Below are positions 1-13,109 of a DNA stretch of 64,000 nt, piece by piece. Position 1 is the first letter of the stretch. The number at the start of each line of letters is the position of its first letter. Source of the DNA: Plicaturopsis crispa FD-325 SS-3. Its lineage: Eukaryota > Basidiomycota > Agaricomycetes > Amylocorticiales > Amylocorticiaceae. The notes below the pieces were generated by a model. The model was not told the DNA's origin, searched no databases, and worked only from the letters and a program-made list of their open reading frames with translations. Location: contig KN832554.1 in assembly GCA_000827205.1 (NCBI GenBank), forward strand, positions 1,548,345-1,612,344, given 5' to 3'. The position numbers and the translations under genes were made by a program.

Positions 1-1080
1 CGTCCTCCTGGTTGATAGGCCCTAACGTTTGGATCGTCTGCCGAGCATCGACGTGGTCGCCTATTTGAGACAGAGCAGACATAGACTCATAGCGGTCTAC
101 AAGCGACAATTTCCTCGGGACGCGTCGTAACGTCGTGGAAAGGGTAGCTGGCGCACTGATATTGTGTTCGAGCTCGAATCCGCTTTGGTCTTCAGTGACA
201 AGTGTTGTCCGGCTGTCGCCTCTCGTGTGAGAGACTGAAGGGGGCTGAGAGGCCACAGACTGTGGGACGTCTACCGGAGCCCTTTGAGCTCCTGTGATCC
301 AAGAGTCGTACCACCGAGCTTTACGCATATCGATGTCGAATTCGATACGACCACTGATTGGAATTTGAGTCTGAGCGGACGGGGATCTGGCATCGAATAA
401 ATGGCTCCATAGAAATTGCCATGTCTCATCGGAAACGCGAGGTGTCATGGTCATTCCACCCTCTGTGACGTGGAGGTAGACGCATATGCCTGACGTGCTA
501 GGGAAATTGAACTCCCTGGCAATAGCAGAAAGTTGGCCGTACATCTTGGATTAAAGCTTTATTAAGCCTGTTATTTTTGCCAAGAGCACAATAAACTTAC
601 AGTTGGAAAGAGCGGCATCAATATTCCATGAGATAGCCTATGACTAGGGCCAGACGACAATGTGTGACCGAACTGTGCATGTCCCTGCGACACTGAAGTC
701 GGGGGAATGACGACGACGAACGACTTCGAGCTCCTAGAGCGTTCTCGTGGCTCCCGAAGACCAGAGCTACGGTAGGCGAGCGTTGACACCTTCCGAAAGC
801 GCGCACCCGGAGAATCGGTATCTGAAGCTGGAGCTGGCTGCATTGGGGTCAAGCGTGGCAACGGAGGGTGCATCATGGGCGCTTCGGGGGCCGAATATTG
901 CACAAATCCGTTGTCGAATTCCATTGGCAGAGCCGCCTGTACCAAACCGGAGCCCGAAGCCATGTTTGCTTGGCTTGCAAACTCGGAGTCGGTGTCAGGA
1001 GGTGTCAGGGGATGGATAGGCCGAGCACCGACGTCGAAAGGTGAGGGTTTGTGGAAAGGCGAAGCAGTAAGGCGAGACAT
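1..1080 (-). CDS. conserved-looking fungal protein of unknown function, C-terminus cut by window edge
   Basis: Function not recognised. Exon 1 runs from the ATG at 1080 to about 601. It encodes a low-complexity N-terminus rich in Pro and Ser, containing PLTPPDTDSE and a basic stretch REPRERSRSSK. A short intron (GTAAGT donor after 601, acceptor near 545) joins it to a more ordered segment that reads MYGQLSAIAREFNFPSTSG, ICVYLHVTEGG and TPRVSDETWQFLWSHLFD, followed by GRIEFDIDMRKARWYDSW. That segment looks like a folded domain: regular hydrophobic spacing and several Trp residues. Downstream the protein becomes Ser/Thr-rich and basic again and is still open at base 1, so the C-terminus lies outside the window. 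It is divergent from CSN4 with 564 bases between the two start codons. The mix of disordered flanks and one ordered block would suit a regulatory protein, but that is only inference. Confidence 0.6.
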
Positions 1081-1644
1081 TATACCAGATATGACACCAA
1101 GAAAAGAAAGTCGAAGTAGTCAGGCGCAAGAGTGAACGTGTGCCCGAGCTGTCTAGCAGCTAGTTAAGTATCGTGGCAGTCTACCGTGCCGGTGAGTGGG
1201 TCCTGGAACAAAACAGAGAGGGTGTGAGCATAGACAGACCATGACAGGCATATATATACGATACAGGAGGGGAATGATTGGATCACAAATGCGCTCGCAG
1301 GCCCTGTTTGATGCTAAGGGGGAGGACTCACAGGGCGTCGCTGCGGATACAAGCCCGTCCAGACGAGATAAAAGGCCTGCTTTCGATAGAGAGTGCCGAC
1401 TTCAAGCCAGCAGAAAACAAGAAAAAAGCTGGAGCTGTCGGTGGTCGCTGGCCAAGAAGAACTCTGCGGCGGACGCGACGAGGGTAACCACAGAAACTAC
1501 AGGGGCTGATTTCACCGCATTTGGAATGTATCAGGTTCCGTCTCTCGAGACTCAAGCAAGATCGCGCCGCCGATAATTGACGCGTTTCGCCACGGACCGT
1601 GCACTGCTAGAAAACGTATTCGCCACCTAGATATCGCCCAAATC
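1081..1644. other. divergent intergenic region between the left-edge gene and CSN4
   Basis: 564 bases between two start codons that face away from each other, so it should hold both promoters and 5' leaders. A TATATATA run at about 1250-1258 is the only TATA-like signal that stands out; it is 170 bases from the left gene's ATG and about 390 from the CSN4 ATG. The open frames seen here have no family features. Confidence 0.5.
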
Positions 1645-3233
1645 ATGGAGGCAAGGCTCTCACAGATATCAGAACTCAGCCAGAAGGACAAGGCGCCTGC
1701 ATTTCTGTCGCTTCTGTCTGAGGTTTTGTCGAGGCAAGACCAAGCAACGATAGCGCAAGACCTACACCTGCTCGTGGACACAGTAGTCAATCAGGAAAGC
1801 GTGGGTCTCGTCGTGGGCAGACAAGTACTATCTGAACTCGTCAAATATCTCGGAGAAGGGTCCATTCAAGACTCGGATTTACGGAAACGCGTCGTAGAGG
1901 ACACACTCGCCACTGCGCAGCCACGGATTGTTAGCTATGAAGAACAGGTCAGATCTCATCAACTCACCGCCAACTACCTTAGCTGACTTTTGATGTCTAG
2001 GTTAACTCCTTGCGATTCCAGTTAGCTGATATATTGGAAGGGGAGGAGGAATGGAGTGAAGCCGCTCGCGTTCTTATGGGCATCTCTCTCGACTCTGGTC
2101 AAAGGTACGCAGAGAATAATGTTACGCGATATTATCACTGTAATAATGGGCTGTGCTATCGAACAGGTCAACACCGGACGCAGAAAAATTGCGTATATAC
2201 GTTCGCATTGTCCGTTTGTTGCTGGAGGAAGAAGACTCGGTGCAAGCGGAGACATATTACAACCGCGCCGCTCTACTTGCACATTCAACGACTGACCGGG
2301 AGGTTCTGCTTCAATTCAAGCTTTGCCAAGCCAGAATCAGCGATTATGCGCGAAAGTTTCTGGAGGCCGCAAGCCGATATCACGAGCTCAGCTGGGTGGC
2401 AGAGATTGACGAGGACGAGCGGCGGCATATGTTGTAAGCCCCCACTCTTCGAGTCTTTACTCCAGAGCTCTTCTAATACCGGTCAAAGATCTGCGGCAGT
2501 TACATGTGCGGTATTAGCACCCGCTGGACCCAACCGATCTCGCGTTTTGGCTTCCCTCTACCGTGACGAACGCGCCGCGGAACTCCCGACGTTCAACATC
2601 CTATCCAAAATGTTCCTCGATCATATTTTGCGTTCAGCAGAAGTCAAGGACTTCGAGGGCACCTTGAAAGCCCACCAGCTTGCCAAAATTGCGATATCCT
2701 CGAACGATCGGCTAGCTTCTGCCGTTGAAGACGACGGGCCCGTTGGCGCGAACGAGCCCAACGCGAGCACAAGAACGGGTCCCTCGACGGTCCTTGACCG
2801 TGCGGTAATGGAGCATAACCTACTTGCGAGCTCAAAGGTCTACAATAACATCACTTTCCGTGGGCTAGGCGCTCTCCTGGATTTGACACCTGGGGCCGCT
2901 GAGACGATGGCGCGGAAGATGATTGAACAAGGCCGTCTCCGGGGTTCAATCGACCAAGTGGATAAGCTTATATGGTTCGATGCGGGTGGAGAGGAGGATG
3001 ACGCACAGGGTAAAGCTGGAGGCCTGGGCGATGTCGAGCTAGAAACGGAGGATACGGGTGCTCCCTTCACGAAACGATGGGACATGCAAATACGATTGAC
3101 GGCCGCCAAGGTAACAATTCCGATTTCTTCATCATCTCGCAGGGAGCTAACATCCACGCATATGTAGGTCGAGGCAATAGCGCAACATCTCACGGAGAAT
3201 GGTATCGTGAAGCAGACGGCGATAGCAGCGTGA
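1645..3233 (+). CDS. CSN4: COP9 signalosome complex subunit 4
   Basis: Subunit of the COP9 signalosome, the nuclear/cytosolic complex that removes NEDD8 from cullins and so recycles cullin-RING ubiquitin ligases. Five exons (1645-1947, 2001-2104, 2167-2433, 2489-3110, 3168-3233) give a 453-residue protein, a little longer than the usual 400-410. It follows CSN4 from end to end: LVISRQ-like block LVVGRQVLSELVKYL, the QPRIVSYEEQV motif, EEWSEAARVLMGI, the TPR-like YVRIVRLLLEEEDSVQAE, then the PCI domain with SSKVYNNITFRGLGALLDL and MIEQGRLRGSIDQVDKLIWF (roughly residues 330-390). A Gly/Asp/Glu-rich insert precedes the last helix. The terminal exon ends in a helix, VEAIAQHLTENGIVKQ. All junctions are GT..AG. 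A DCAF-type receptor lies nearby, but no operon-like link is implied. Confidence 0.95.
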
Positions 3234-3710
3234 GCTCGAGGATCGATGTAATTAGATGGTCCAATGTCATGTTGTGTACAATAATGAAGTGATATTCACC
3301 TTGCTTGTCAAGGTCTTTCCCATGTCACAATTGTGGCACAGTTAACCCTCGCATGCCAAAACCAAAGAGTACCAAGATAAACCAAACATGCGTAACTGTT
3401 ATACCGACTTGAAATGTCGTATCTGTGGCGGGCCCTCGTGACCTGCCAAAAACAAATCTGTACAAACACGTTATGCGCCACAATTCCTCCGTCGTCTCTT
3501 TGTGCGCGTTTCTGAGCTCGTCTAACGGTCCAGGCCAATTTGGAAGAAAATGTTGGTCTTACCGTCCTTGCTGGCAGAAAGGATTGTGGACGGGGAATTG
3601 CTGGACAGCTCAGTGAAACTTACTAGCTGAGCATAGAAAAACATACTCTTGACTGGAAATATCATGCAAGCAAGGTTTTAGTCGGCGCGTGCGACGACCG
3701 CTAGTGATTA

Positions 3711-3782
3711 TCATTGCATGGTGGATTCAACTTTCCTCCGTTTCTTAGCTCTCTCCCGTTTGGTTTCAAGTTCATGCCACTC
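3711..3782 (-). pseudogene. second, truncated copy of the CTK1-like terminal exon (likely assembly artefact)
   Basis: This is the left-copy equivalent of 4283-4354. It encodes the same C-terminal residues (ending RAKKRRKVESTMQ and a stop) and is cut off by the Ns. It has no upstream exon and should not be counted as a gene. Confidence 0.8.
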
Positions 3783-3945
3783 NNNNNNNNNNNNNNNNNN
3801 NNNNNNNNNNNNNNNNNNNNNNNNNNNNNNNNNNNNNNNNNNNNNNNNNNNNNNNNNNNNNNNNNNNNNNNNNNNNNNNNNNNNNNNNNNNNNNNNNNNN
3901 NNNNNNNNNNNNNNNNNNNNNNNNNNNNNNNNNNNNNNNNNNNNN
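3783..3945. other. run of 163 N (assembly gap)
   Basis: Unresolved bases, directly visible. They sit between the two copies of the direct repeat. Confidence 1.
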
Positions 3946-4282
3946 AAGATAAACCAAACATGCGTAACTGTTATACCGACTTGAAATGTCGTATCTGTGG
4001 CGGGCCCTCGTGACCTGCCAAAAACAAATCTGTACAAACACGTTATGCGCCACAATTCCTCCGTCGTCTCTTTGTGCGCGTTTCTGAGCTCGTCTAACGG
4101 TCCAGGCCAATTTGGAAGAAAATGTTGGTCTTACCGTCCTTGCTGGCAGAAAGGATTGTGGACGGGGAATTGCTGGACAGCTCAGTGAAACTTACTAGCT
4201 GAGCATAGAAAAACATACTCTTGACTGGAAATATCATGCAAGCAAGGTTTTAGTCGGCGCGTGCGACGACCGCTAGTGATTA

Positions 4283-7200
4283 TCATTGCATGGTGGATTC
4301 AACTTTCCTCCGTTTCTTAGCTCTCTCCCGTTTGGTTTCAAGTTCATGCCACTCGCCCTCCACGGAAGACAACCTGGAATCAAGCGTCAGCCAAGTAGAG
4401 TGATTGGGAGGCGAGATTGCTCACCCGACAGGCAAGGCAGCCGGCGGGTCTTCTTGAAGAAAATATGGCGCCTCCATAGCTTGTACTGCAGTCACACGAT
4501 GTGTCGGGTCGTATGAAAGTAGTTTCTCCGCAAGGTCCAGTGCTGCTGGTGACATCCACCTAAAACCAAACCGTAAGCAACGAAGACACGGTGCAATACG
4601 AAGGAGTGTAGGTTTACTTCTGAAACAACTCGCGGAAACGGTTTGGAACGGGCTCTTGGGGCTTGATTAGCTCGTACCACGGCATCTCCATCACACCAGG
4701 CCATCGCTCGGCCGTAGGGGTGCCGAATATCTTGTAAATGACTTCCAGCTGGTGTATTTCATCGTTCCCTTGAAATATAGGCTTCTTTGTGTAAAGCTCC
4801 AGCATGATACACCTAGACACAGGATCAGACATGCGAACGAACAAAAAAAACATTCGAAAGTGACATACCCTGCGCTCCACATGTCGACCTCAGGACCGTA
4901 AACGGTAGCACCGAACAAGAGTTCTGGTGGTCGATACCAAAGTGTAATGACACGGTTAGTGTAGTCGCTCCGTCGCCGTTTTTGATAGAACCGAGCGAGA
5001 CCGAAATCCGCGAGTTTCAGCTCCCCGCGATTGTTGATGAGGATGTTCGAACCCTTGATGTCTCTGTGGATGACACCTTTGTGGTGGAGGTAGCCGAGGC
5101 CAGCAAGCATTTGGTGGCAGAGAGATTTTAGATGGGCGTCAGTGAAGGAGAACTGCGACTGAGACAGTACCCCCGTCAAGTCGTGATCCATATATTCGAA
5201 CACCATGTACACAGAGCCTGGTGAAGCGATGTCAATAAATATGGCACCGTGGATAATAACTCGACTCACCATTTGAAACCATCATCTCGTACAGGCGGAT
5301 CACATTCTCATGCCGCAACGACTGCAGGAGCTTGATTTCGCGCATAGCAGTGACAGGGAAGCCATCGCGTTCTGCTTCCATTCGGATCCGCTTCAAGGCA
5401 ACGTAGACATTGGTCACTGTGTTGCGCGCCTTGTACACTTTACCGAAAGTGCCTTCGCCAACCTGACTGACAATCTTGTACAGTTCACCACGTGAATGCC
5501 TGGCGGGAGACGAGGCTCGTGTGATAGGGCGGCTCTCCCGACTATGCTCATGTAATTCCGGCGTCATGGTCAGGCCTGAGGGCCTAACGTCGCCATTTCT
5601 CCCTTCCCCATGTTGTGATGGGATATCTTGAGCGGACGGTTGCAAGACGTTATCCGCCCGTTCGGATGAAGAGAAAGCCGGGTAGTCCCAGGGATTGGGT
5701 GAAGGTTGTGTGTGGTGTGTGGGACGAGCGCGAGCGGGGCCGCGTAGGGGGAGACCAAGTGGAAGGTCTGCGAGTGTCACACTATTGGCGACTGGAGCCG
5801 GTCCTTGCCAGTCATAGTCCCAGCTAGGTGACGCCTGCTTCGGCGGATTCTCGGCGTTCGGTTTCTTCGATTGATAGCCGCCAGCCTCTTGCCATGACAT
5901 AGGCTTAGGTGGTAGGGATGGCACGGATACCGCTGGCACATGTTTAGATGGCAAAGGTTTTGACGGTAGACTCTTTGTATCATCGCGAGGACGGGCAGCG
6001 GGAACATCACTGTCGTCATCGTCGCCAGGGAAGAATCGCTTCACCGCGTTGCTGGGCTGACCTATCGGTCTGAAACCTGCGTTCTTGACATTCGAACCAC
6101 GGGTAGAGGACGAGCTCCCAGAAAAATCGTTGGGGTGAGCTACAGGACTCGCAGGAAGTGGGCGAGCAGGAAGTGGATGCACTTGGGTGACAGGAAATGC
6201 CTTGGGCTGTGGCGCCTTGTCTGTGTTCGCGGGTGTTGCATGTTGCGAGTTTGAATCATGACGAAGGACGTTGACGTTGGGATCGTGCTCCTAATACGCG
6301 TATAAGACGACGAAAGATCACTATATACAACTCGCTACGTACCTTGACATTTTTGCCGTTCATCTTCCCATTCCGATGCGACGCGGTATCCTTAGGCGGC
6401 AGCATGGCCGAAACGCGATTGCCTTTAGGAGGAAGCAATGTGATGTCTTTAATCGAAGTTGCGGCTGGTAGGCGATGTGGAACCTTTGGACGGTTGGCCG
6501 GACTTCTGCTTGAGCTGCGACTTCTACTCCTGCTCGTGGTAGATACCGAAGACAAACTTCTTCGACTGCGATGCGAGGAGGTTGGCGACCGTGAGCGACG
6601 ATGTGACTTTCTGCTGGCCCGCCCTCTGTCATTGGGGCTTCGGCTACGTGGCCGTCGAACGACGCTGGAATCTCGCCGCCGCCGTTTCGGAGAAGCTGAA
6701 CGAGATCGTGAACGAACAGGAGGTGAAGAGCGTCGCGAATAATAGGATCCAGTTGGCGAACGAGAGCGAGATCTCGATGGTGATCGAGGATAGCGGCGTT
6801 TGGAGGACGATTGAGCGCCTTTGCTGGACGACCCATGAGTATCCCTTCGTTGCCAGCTAAAAATCACACAATGTAAGTCTCGCTAACATGGCGGTCCAAG
6901 ATACGAACGTACTTGTTGAGATCATCGTCCTCATTCCGCCAATCTCGTTTTTCCTCGGCTCGCCAGTCCTTTTTCTGTTTGCCTTGTCGGTTGCCTTTTT
7001 TGCCGCTCTTTTTGTTCGACCGTTTGCCCTGCTGATTTCGATTAGAGGGCCCACCACGATCCGATTGCCAGCTAGGGTTCGCATCCCATGCACGCTCCTC
7101 CCAACCACGGTCACCTCGAGGAGGATCATCAGCCTCCTTATCCGCGTCTTTCCCTCGGGCCTCGCGGCGCGTGCCCCAGCCAGAGTCACTTTGTCGCTGC

Positions 7201-7784
7201 TGTGGGCCACGACGTTTGTCACTTTGCCAACCCATGTCCCTATCCTCCGGTGCTGCCTTGTGACCCTTGCGGCCACCGTCCGCAGACCGGTTTTTAGCAC
7301 TAGGGGTGCGGTCATCATAAGGAGGGGCATCCCACCCCGGGTCCTGATATCCATATTTTGAGCCGTTGCGGTCATTGCGCCCTGCCCAATCCTTCCCTGA
7401 AGCAGAAGAGTCGTGAGCGGCACGACTAGCCCACCCATCATCTCGTTCTCGTCTGTCTGTTGTGTCAAAATCGTCCCTGCCACCGCGACGATACATATCC
7501 CCATGTGCTAGACGAGTACGGCGGACGTCAGACAAATAAAAGGCATTCAACGCATGCCTGTCATCACCTTCATGATGGTTGCGAGACGAAGAGCCTTCAT
7601 TGTCCATGTCGTAGGGTTTTCGTGAGCTTGAGGTCGCTCCGCAGCTGTCTGTGTGATGAGAGTGCGGAGGAGTTCGGGAATATGAGTCGTCGTCGACGCG
7701 TGAGACTAAGAGCTGCGACCCCGACTCATCGTCATCACCTCTGCCGTTATGTTGCCGCCTGGACCTGCTGTGCGACGAGTGCAT
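4283..7784 (-). CDS. CTK1: CTK1/CDK12-type cyclin-dependent kinase (RNA polymerase II CTD Ser2 kinase)
   Basis: Catalytic subunit expected to pair with a cyclin K/Ctk2-like partner and phosphorylate Ser2 of the RNA polymerase II tail during elongation. The ATG at 7784 opens a long Asp/Arg/Gly-rich region, then an RS-dipeptide block (about 6440-6830), then a Pro-rich linker. The kinase domain starts near 5500: glycine loop VGEGTFGKVYKARN, VALKRI lysine, cyclin-binding helix PVTAMRE (PITAIRE-like), HRDIKGSNIL catalytic loop, DFGLARF, T-loop DYTNRVITLWYRPPELLFG with the activating Thr, and a DMWSAGC motif. The last exons read WMSPAALDLAEKLLSYDP and a basic tail, RAKKRRKVESTMQ. Introns are short, for example after NGKNVK and after GLSSV-type junctions near 4360-4410. 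The protein is about 1,050 residues, far longer than yeast Ctk1 (about 530) and closer in design to animal CDK12. The 3' terminal exon lies in the right copy of the direct repeat. Confidence 0.92.
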
Positions 7785-8633
7785 TGCAAGGTGCGTGAGG
7801 GCGTCTAACAGAGAGAGAAAAGGTACCGCAATTCAACGACGCTGTTACGTGTTGTGGGTTGTGGTGGTGGTGGAAAAAGGCCAAGGGTGTAACGTTGAGG
7901 ACTTGAGATTTTGGATATGGTACCTGGGCACTCCAGCGCAGAGTCAATACAGGGTTCAAGTCACGCAGGGCGGTATTCAGAGGTGCACAAAGCACTGGAA
8001 GACGGTAGTTTGAGGATGGTGCCCGGTTGGCGGAAACGAAGAGGAAGAAAGATGTTAGCGCGACGAAGAGCAGCGGGTTTAGCACTGAGCAGCGAAAGAA
8101 ACTTACAAAGTGAGGACAACGAAAAGAAAGCATTCACACAAGCATAAGAATATTAAGATATGGTCACCAGTATCAGTAGAGCACTGGGAGGTACCGACGA
8201 ACGTCCTGTGCGCGGCAGCGGTGATGGAGGGGGGAGAGAGTCCAAGTATCGGGCGTCGATAGACGCCCCCTCCGGATCCTTCAGGACAGCTTCAGAAGCC
8301 CCGTTCCTCTTGGTATCAATGTAGCACAAATCTGACATCTACAGCAACAAGATATCCCGGTCGAACATATATGTTGTGGATGCCAATGCGATGGAGGTTG
8401 CGGCAGGAGTGGCGTAGCAAAATGCCACGACGTCGACAACCACGAAGAAGATCGAGGCGCGCGGCGATGTCCAAGTACTGAGCATAACAACCAAGTCCCT
8501 GTATGCACAGGTGGGCACCATGGGCTCTTGACAGTCGCAAACGATCAAGAAGAAATGCTATAGAGCTACAGCATATTGGACAAACAATCCGCTATCATAC
8601 ACCAATTATTTTTGCTAATATCATGACACGCGA
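7785..8633. other. 849-base intergenic region upstream of the CTK1-like gene
   Basis: Lies between the kinase ATG (7784) and the stop of the WD40 gene (8634), both on the minus strand. It should hold the kinase promoter and the WD40 gene's 3' UTR. A 60-codon ORF at 8339-8521 (-) encodes a hydrophobic peptide with the core IFFVVVDVVAFCYA, and a second frame follows at 8153-8338. Neither could be tied to a family, so no gene is called. Confidence 0.5.
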
Positions 8634-10943
8634 TTACTGATTCAAACACTGCGATTCCGCGGCGGTGCCATCGCCCTCAAGTGCATCCTCGCCATCCGTG
8701 TCACCGTCCCGTTGGCGGGCAACAGCGCGTAGGGCGAGGTGGTACTGCCGATACAGGAATGCGAGCTCAATTTGCTGGCCTGTGCTTCGCTGCGAAGAGT
8801 CGGCATTCTGCTTGATGATGGCTTCCGCATCGTCCAGCCGGGAGAATTTCCTTGGGCCCTGCACAGGCGAGAATAACTGTGTGTACGACCGCCAGTTTAG
8901 TATTATCGTGATGCAGCAGAAAAAAAAAGTGTGCTCACCTTGACCGTATGGTCAATACCGCTCACCGCGACAAGGGGGAAATGCGGGTGGCCTTCTATGA
9001 CATTCACGACACTCTCGTCCCCATCGTAGATGCCGTGCAATGCCCCCGTAAGCTTGTTCCACATGAACCAATTGCCGTCGTCCGAGCCCGAGACAATGAA
9101 TTCATCCTCTGGGCCAAGGAAGTTTACTAGAGTGTTTGAAGGTGGTCAGAATACATTCTAGGAGACAACGATGATGGAAACAGACCATCTTTGACGGTTT
9201 CAACATTGCAGGCTCCCGTAAATCGTCTACGCGCGAGGACAATTGGGACGTGATCGAATGGGAGCTTGGTTGTGTCCCGTGTTATATCGGGGTCGTCATC
9301 GTCGTCGTCGTCTTCCTCAGCATTGGGCTCGTCTTCTTCCACAGGATCATCTTCCTCGCCATCCCGCATCGCAACGTCGGACTCGTTATCAGCCCATGGA
9401 TTGTGCTCGGGGTCAGACATGACTTTTCGACGTTTTGGGCTCGGCGGGATGGTGCTCGGACTAGGAGTACCATGGGCCATCGAGTCCTGCGATTCCGGGT
9501 CATCCAGTGTCGAATATAAGTATACCGCGTCGGAGCTATATGCTGCGCTGCGGTCAGACCGATGATTATATACCAGGCAAAACAAAGACTTACTCAAAAG
9601 CACCTATTAGAATATACATTGAGATCAATGGTCATCATACCACGTATACCTTTCCAAAATACCTCGTGCCCATTATATGCTGACATTCGGCTGCCTGTGA
9701 TATGTTCAGTACCCGCACGCTCTCCTGGCGCGCGCGACTGCCGCCCAAAGCGCCGGACGCAGGTCGTCAACGAGTCGTCGTTTGGAGGCATTCCCCAATC
9801 AGCTGCCAGATGTCGTTTGGAGCTACGTCGGTCAAAGAGATATCCCTGGGTGGGCATAGTTTTGAGAATCCGTGAACAAGTTAGAGATTGAGTCACGTAC
9901 ATATGGGGAATCTCCGGCAACAACGAGTTGGTATGGTGTAAGGGGGGATAGCGAGAGCGTCGACAACTCGAAGGGAACCTCGATCAATGGCTCTCCGGCT
10001 CGCTCTCCCCGCCGTAGATCATGCTGTCGAACTGTCCCATCCTGTACACACGGTCAACGCCTGCGTCAGCTCTGCACGAAATGGGTATCCAATATCGGCT
10101 GAAACGCACCTCTGAGACGGTCAAAAATGTATCTGGGCTCTCCTCGGTGACGATACGTTTCACGCGCGAACCGTGCGACCGGCTCACATACACCAGCGCA
10201 TCGCGAGTGCTGTACACGGTCTCGGTACTGCCCTGTTCGCCCCGTGCGTCGCCTACATCGCAGACACGCACCTGGCCGTCACCCGCGACGGTTGCTCTAT
10301 AGCAGTTGTCAGTGCATCAGTGGAACTCGTGACCGAACGTAGTGTACGAGGGAGACCGACGTACATTCGAGAAGACCAGGGCAGCATCTGTGCATTGAAG
10401 ATATTATTTGTATGGCCCGTCCGGATGACGCTTCTGCACTTGAACGGGTATGCTTTCTCGGCGTCGCTAGGATCTATTCGCCATAACCGTACCCTGTGGA
10501 TGGCCGGTCAACCGCGTTATATTTCCTGTGATAGGATACACGATGCGCACGTCTTGTCGTCTCCCCCGCTGACCAGGACTTCGCCATCGCGTGCCCAGCT
10601 CAGCGCGTTCACGCATCTACTCTCGCCGTCGTCAGCAAACCGGCACACGAGCAGGCAAAACCAACACTACTGCATACCCGGTATGCCCGCCAAGGACATT
10701 GACGCGATCGAGAGGCTGCGCTAGCGCGGACGCGTGTATGCGCCGTTTCCAGCGTTCTTGACGTGCAGCGGTCAGGGGGTGTTTCTCCGAGGCCAAGCGT
10801 GGTAGCGATGATAAGGTCGACCCATGCACGTCAATATAAGGCGCGGAGGGGCCAGGGGTAAGCAGGCCTGAGCGCAAGCTGGCTGCATCGCTGCAGGTGC
10901 TGCTAGTGTCCGACCAAGGATTCATGGGTGTCGGCGTGGTCAT
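8634..10943 (-). CDS. WD40-repeat protein of the DCAF6/DCAF8/WDTC1 type (CUL4-DDB1 substrate receptor)
   Basis: Likely substrate receptor of a CUL4-DDB1 ubiquitin ligase, inferred from family. The ATG at 10943 starts a Ser/Thr-rich leader, then RQERWKRRIHASALAQPLDR and the first WD repeats: LGGHTGCVNALSWARDGEVL-type block and VSGGDDKTVRIW, GHTNNIFNAQMLPWSSRM and VAGDGQVRVCDV. The middle carries SHGSRVKRIVTEESPDTFLT and an LSYSSDAVYLYS repeat. A long acidic insert (positions about 9260-9480) contains a run of seven Asp encoded by a GTC-type triplet run. The C-terminal repeats read NFLGPEDEFIVSGSDDGNWF and GHPHFPLVAVSGIDHTVKLF, a signature block of this family. The last residues are ESQCLNQ. 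The protein is about 580 residues and split by many short introns. The order HTNNIF...SGSDDG...SGID separates it from generic WD40 proteins; the choice between DCAF6, DCAF8 and WDTC1 is not resolved. Confidence 0.8.
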
Positions 10944-11316
10944 AAACTACGGGGAACTACGGTGGATTAGTAGTATCCGAAAGGTGTATAAATAATACAG
11001 GTGTCCTTGCCTACGAATTACTACGAACTGAAATATTTAAACCAGTTGATCATGGGAGAGTTCAAGAAAGTACTACAAACTGCGAGTTCTAATCGCAAAG
11101 CTACGATGTCGTCACGAGCCACTGCGTCCAGACCCTAGCGTCGCTCTGCTTACAGTTCTTAACCTGAGGGTCAAACAGCTGCATGCATTATAAGAAATTC
11201 AAGATTCCGTCGATCATATATAAGTGGTACAAGGGTGGTTGGCGCAGATGGGAAATGAGAGAAATTCTTCGTCGCACTCGTGAGCCATCGAAAGGAAAGG
11301 GAGGTCAACACCACGT
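10944..11316. other. intergenic region between the WD40 gene start and the PEP4 stop
   Basis: Holds the promoter of the minus-strand WD40 gene and the 3' flank of PEP4. TATA-like runs are seen at about 10987-10994 and 11217-11222. Nothing else is recognised. Confidence 0.5.
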
Positions 11317-12891
<1,575 letters not shown>

Positions 12892-13109
12892 GGTGGTGAT
12901 GAACAGAGCTGGGGCACTCTGCCGCTGCACGCGTGTTTAAGACCACAACCGGAGGTGACGTACCCGTTTTGGGCCGGAAAATACCATATACAGCATGTAT
13001 CCGGCGTGGCAGCCTTATTCGGTACGAAACCGGTAGCTCCTCGGCTTGCGCGCAAACACGCTCGACGTCGTTCGCGACGACGACGACGACAGCTTGTCCG
13101 ACGACGGCC
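12892..13109. promoter_or_regulatory. compact divergent promoter PEP4 / bromodomain gene
   Basis: Only 218 bases separate the two start codons, so both core promoters and 5' leaders must lie here. No clear TATA box is seen. Confidence 0.5.

Larger units (their letters stand above)
3234..4282. other. convergent 3' region between CSN4 and the CTK1-like kinase, holding the repeat and N gap
   Basis: No gene of its own is supported. It contains the 3' flanks of the two converging genes plus the duplicated segment and the assembly gap described separately. Open frames that cross the Ns are meaningless. Confidence 0.6.
3374..4354. repeat. exact 409-base direct repeat flanking an assembly gap
   Basis: Bases 3374-3782 recur without a visible difference at 3946-4354, an offset of 572. 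The left copy stops exactly where the Ns begin and the right copy starts exactly where the Ns end. This is the classic signature of two contig ends that overlap but were scaffolded with a gap instead of being merged. The true locus is therefore probably a single copy and about 572 bases shorter. A genuine recent tandem duplication is possible but less likely. Confidence 0.9.

Noticed and set aside
3701-4110. Frames crossing the N run
   Set aside because: Their middle is unknown bases; only the flanking real exon of the CTK1-like gene is meaningful.
12892-12930. Upstream extension of the PEP4 frame
   Set aside because: The extension has no ATG; the ATG at 12891 begins directly with a good signal peptide.
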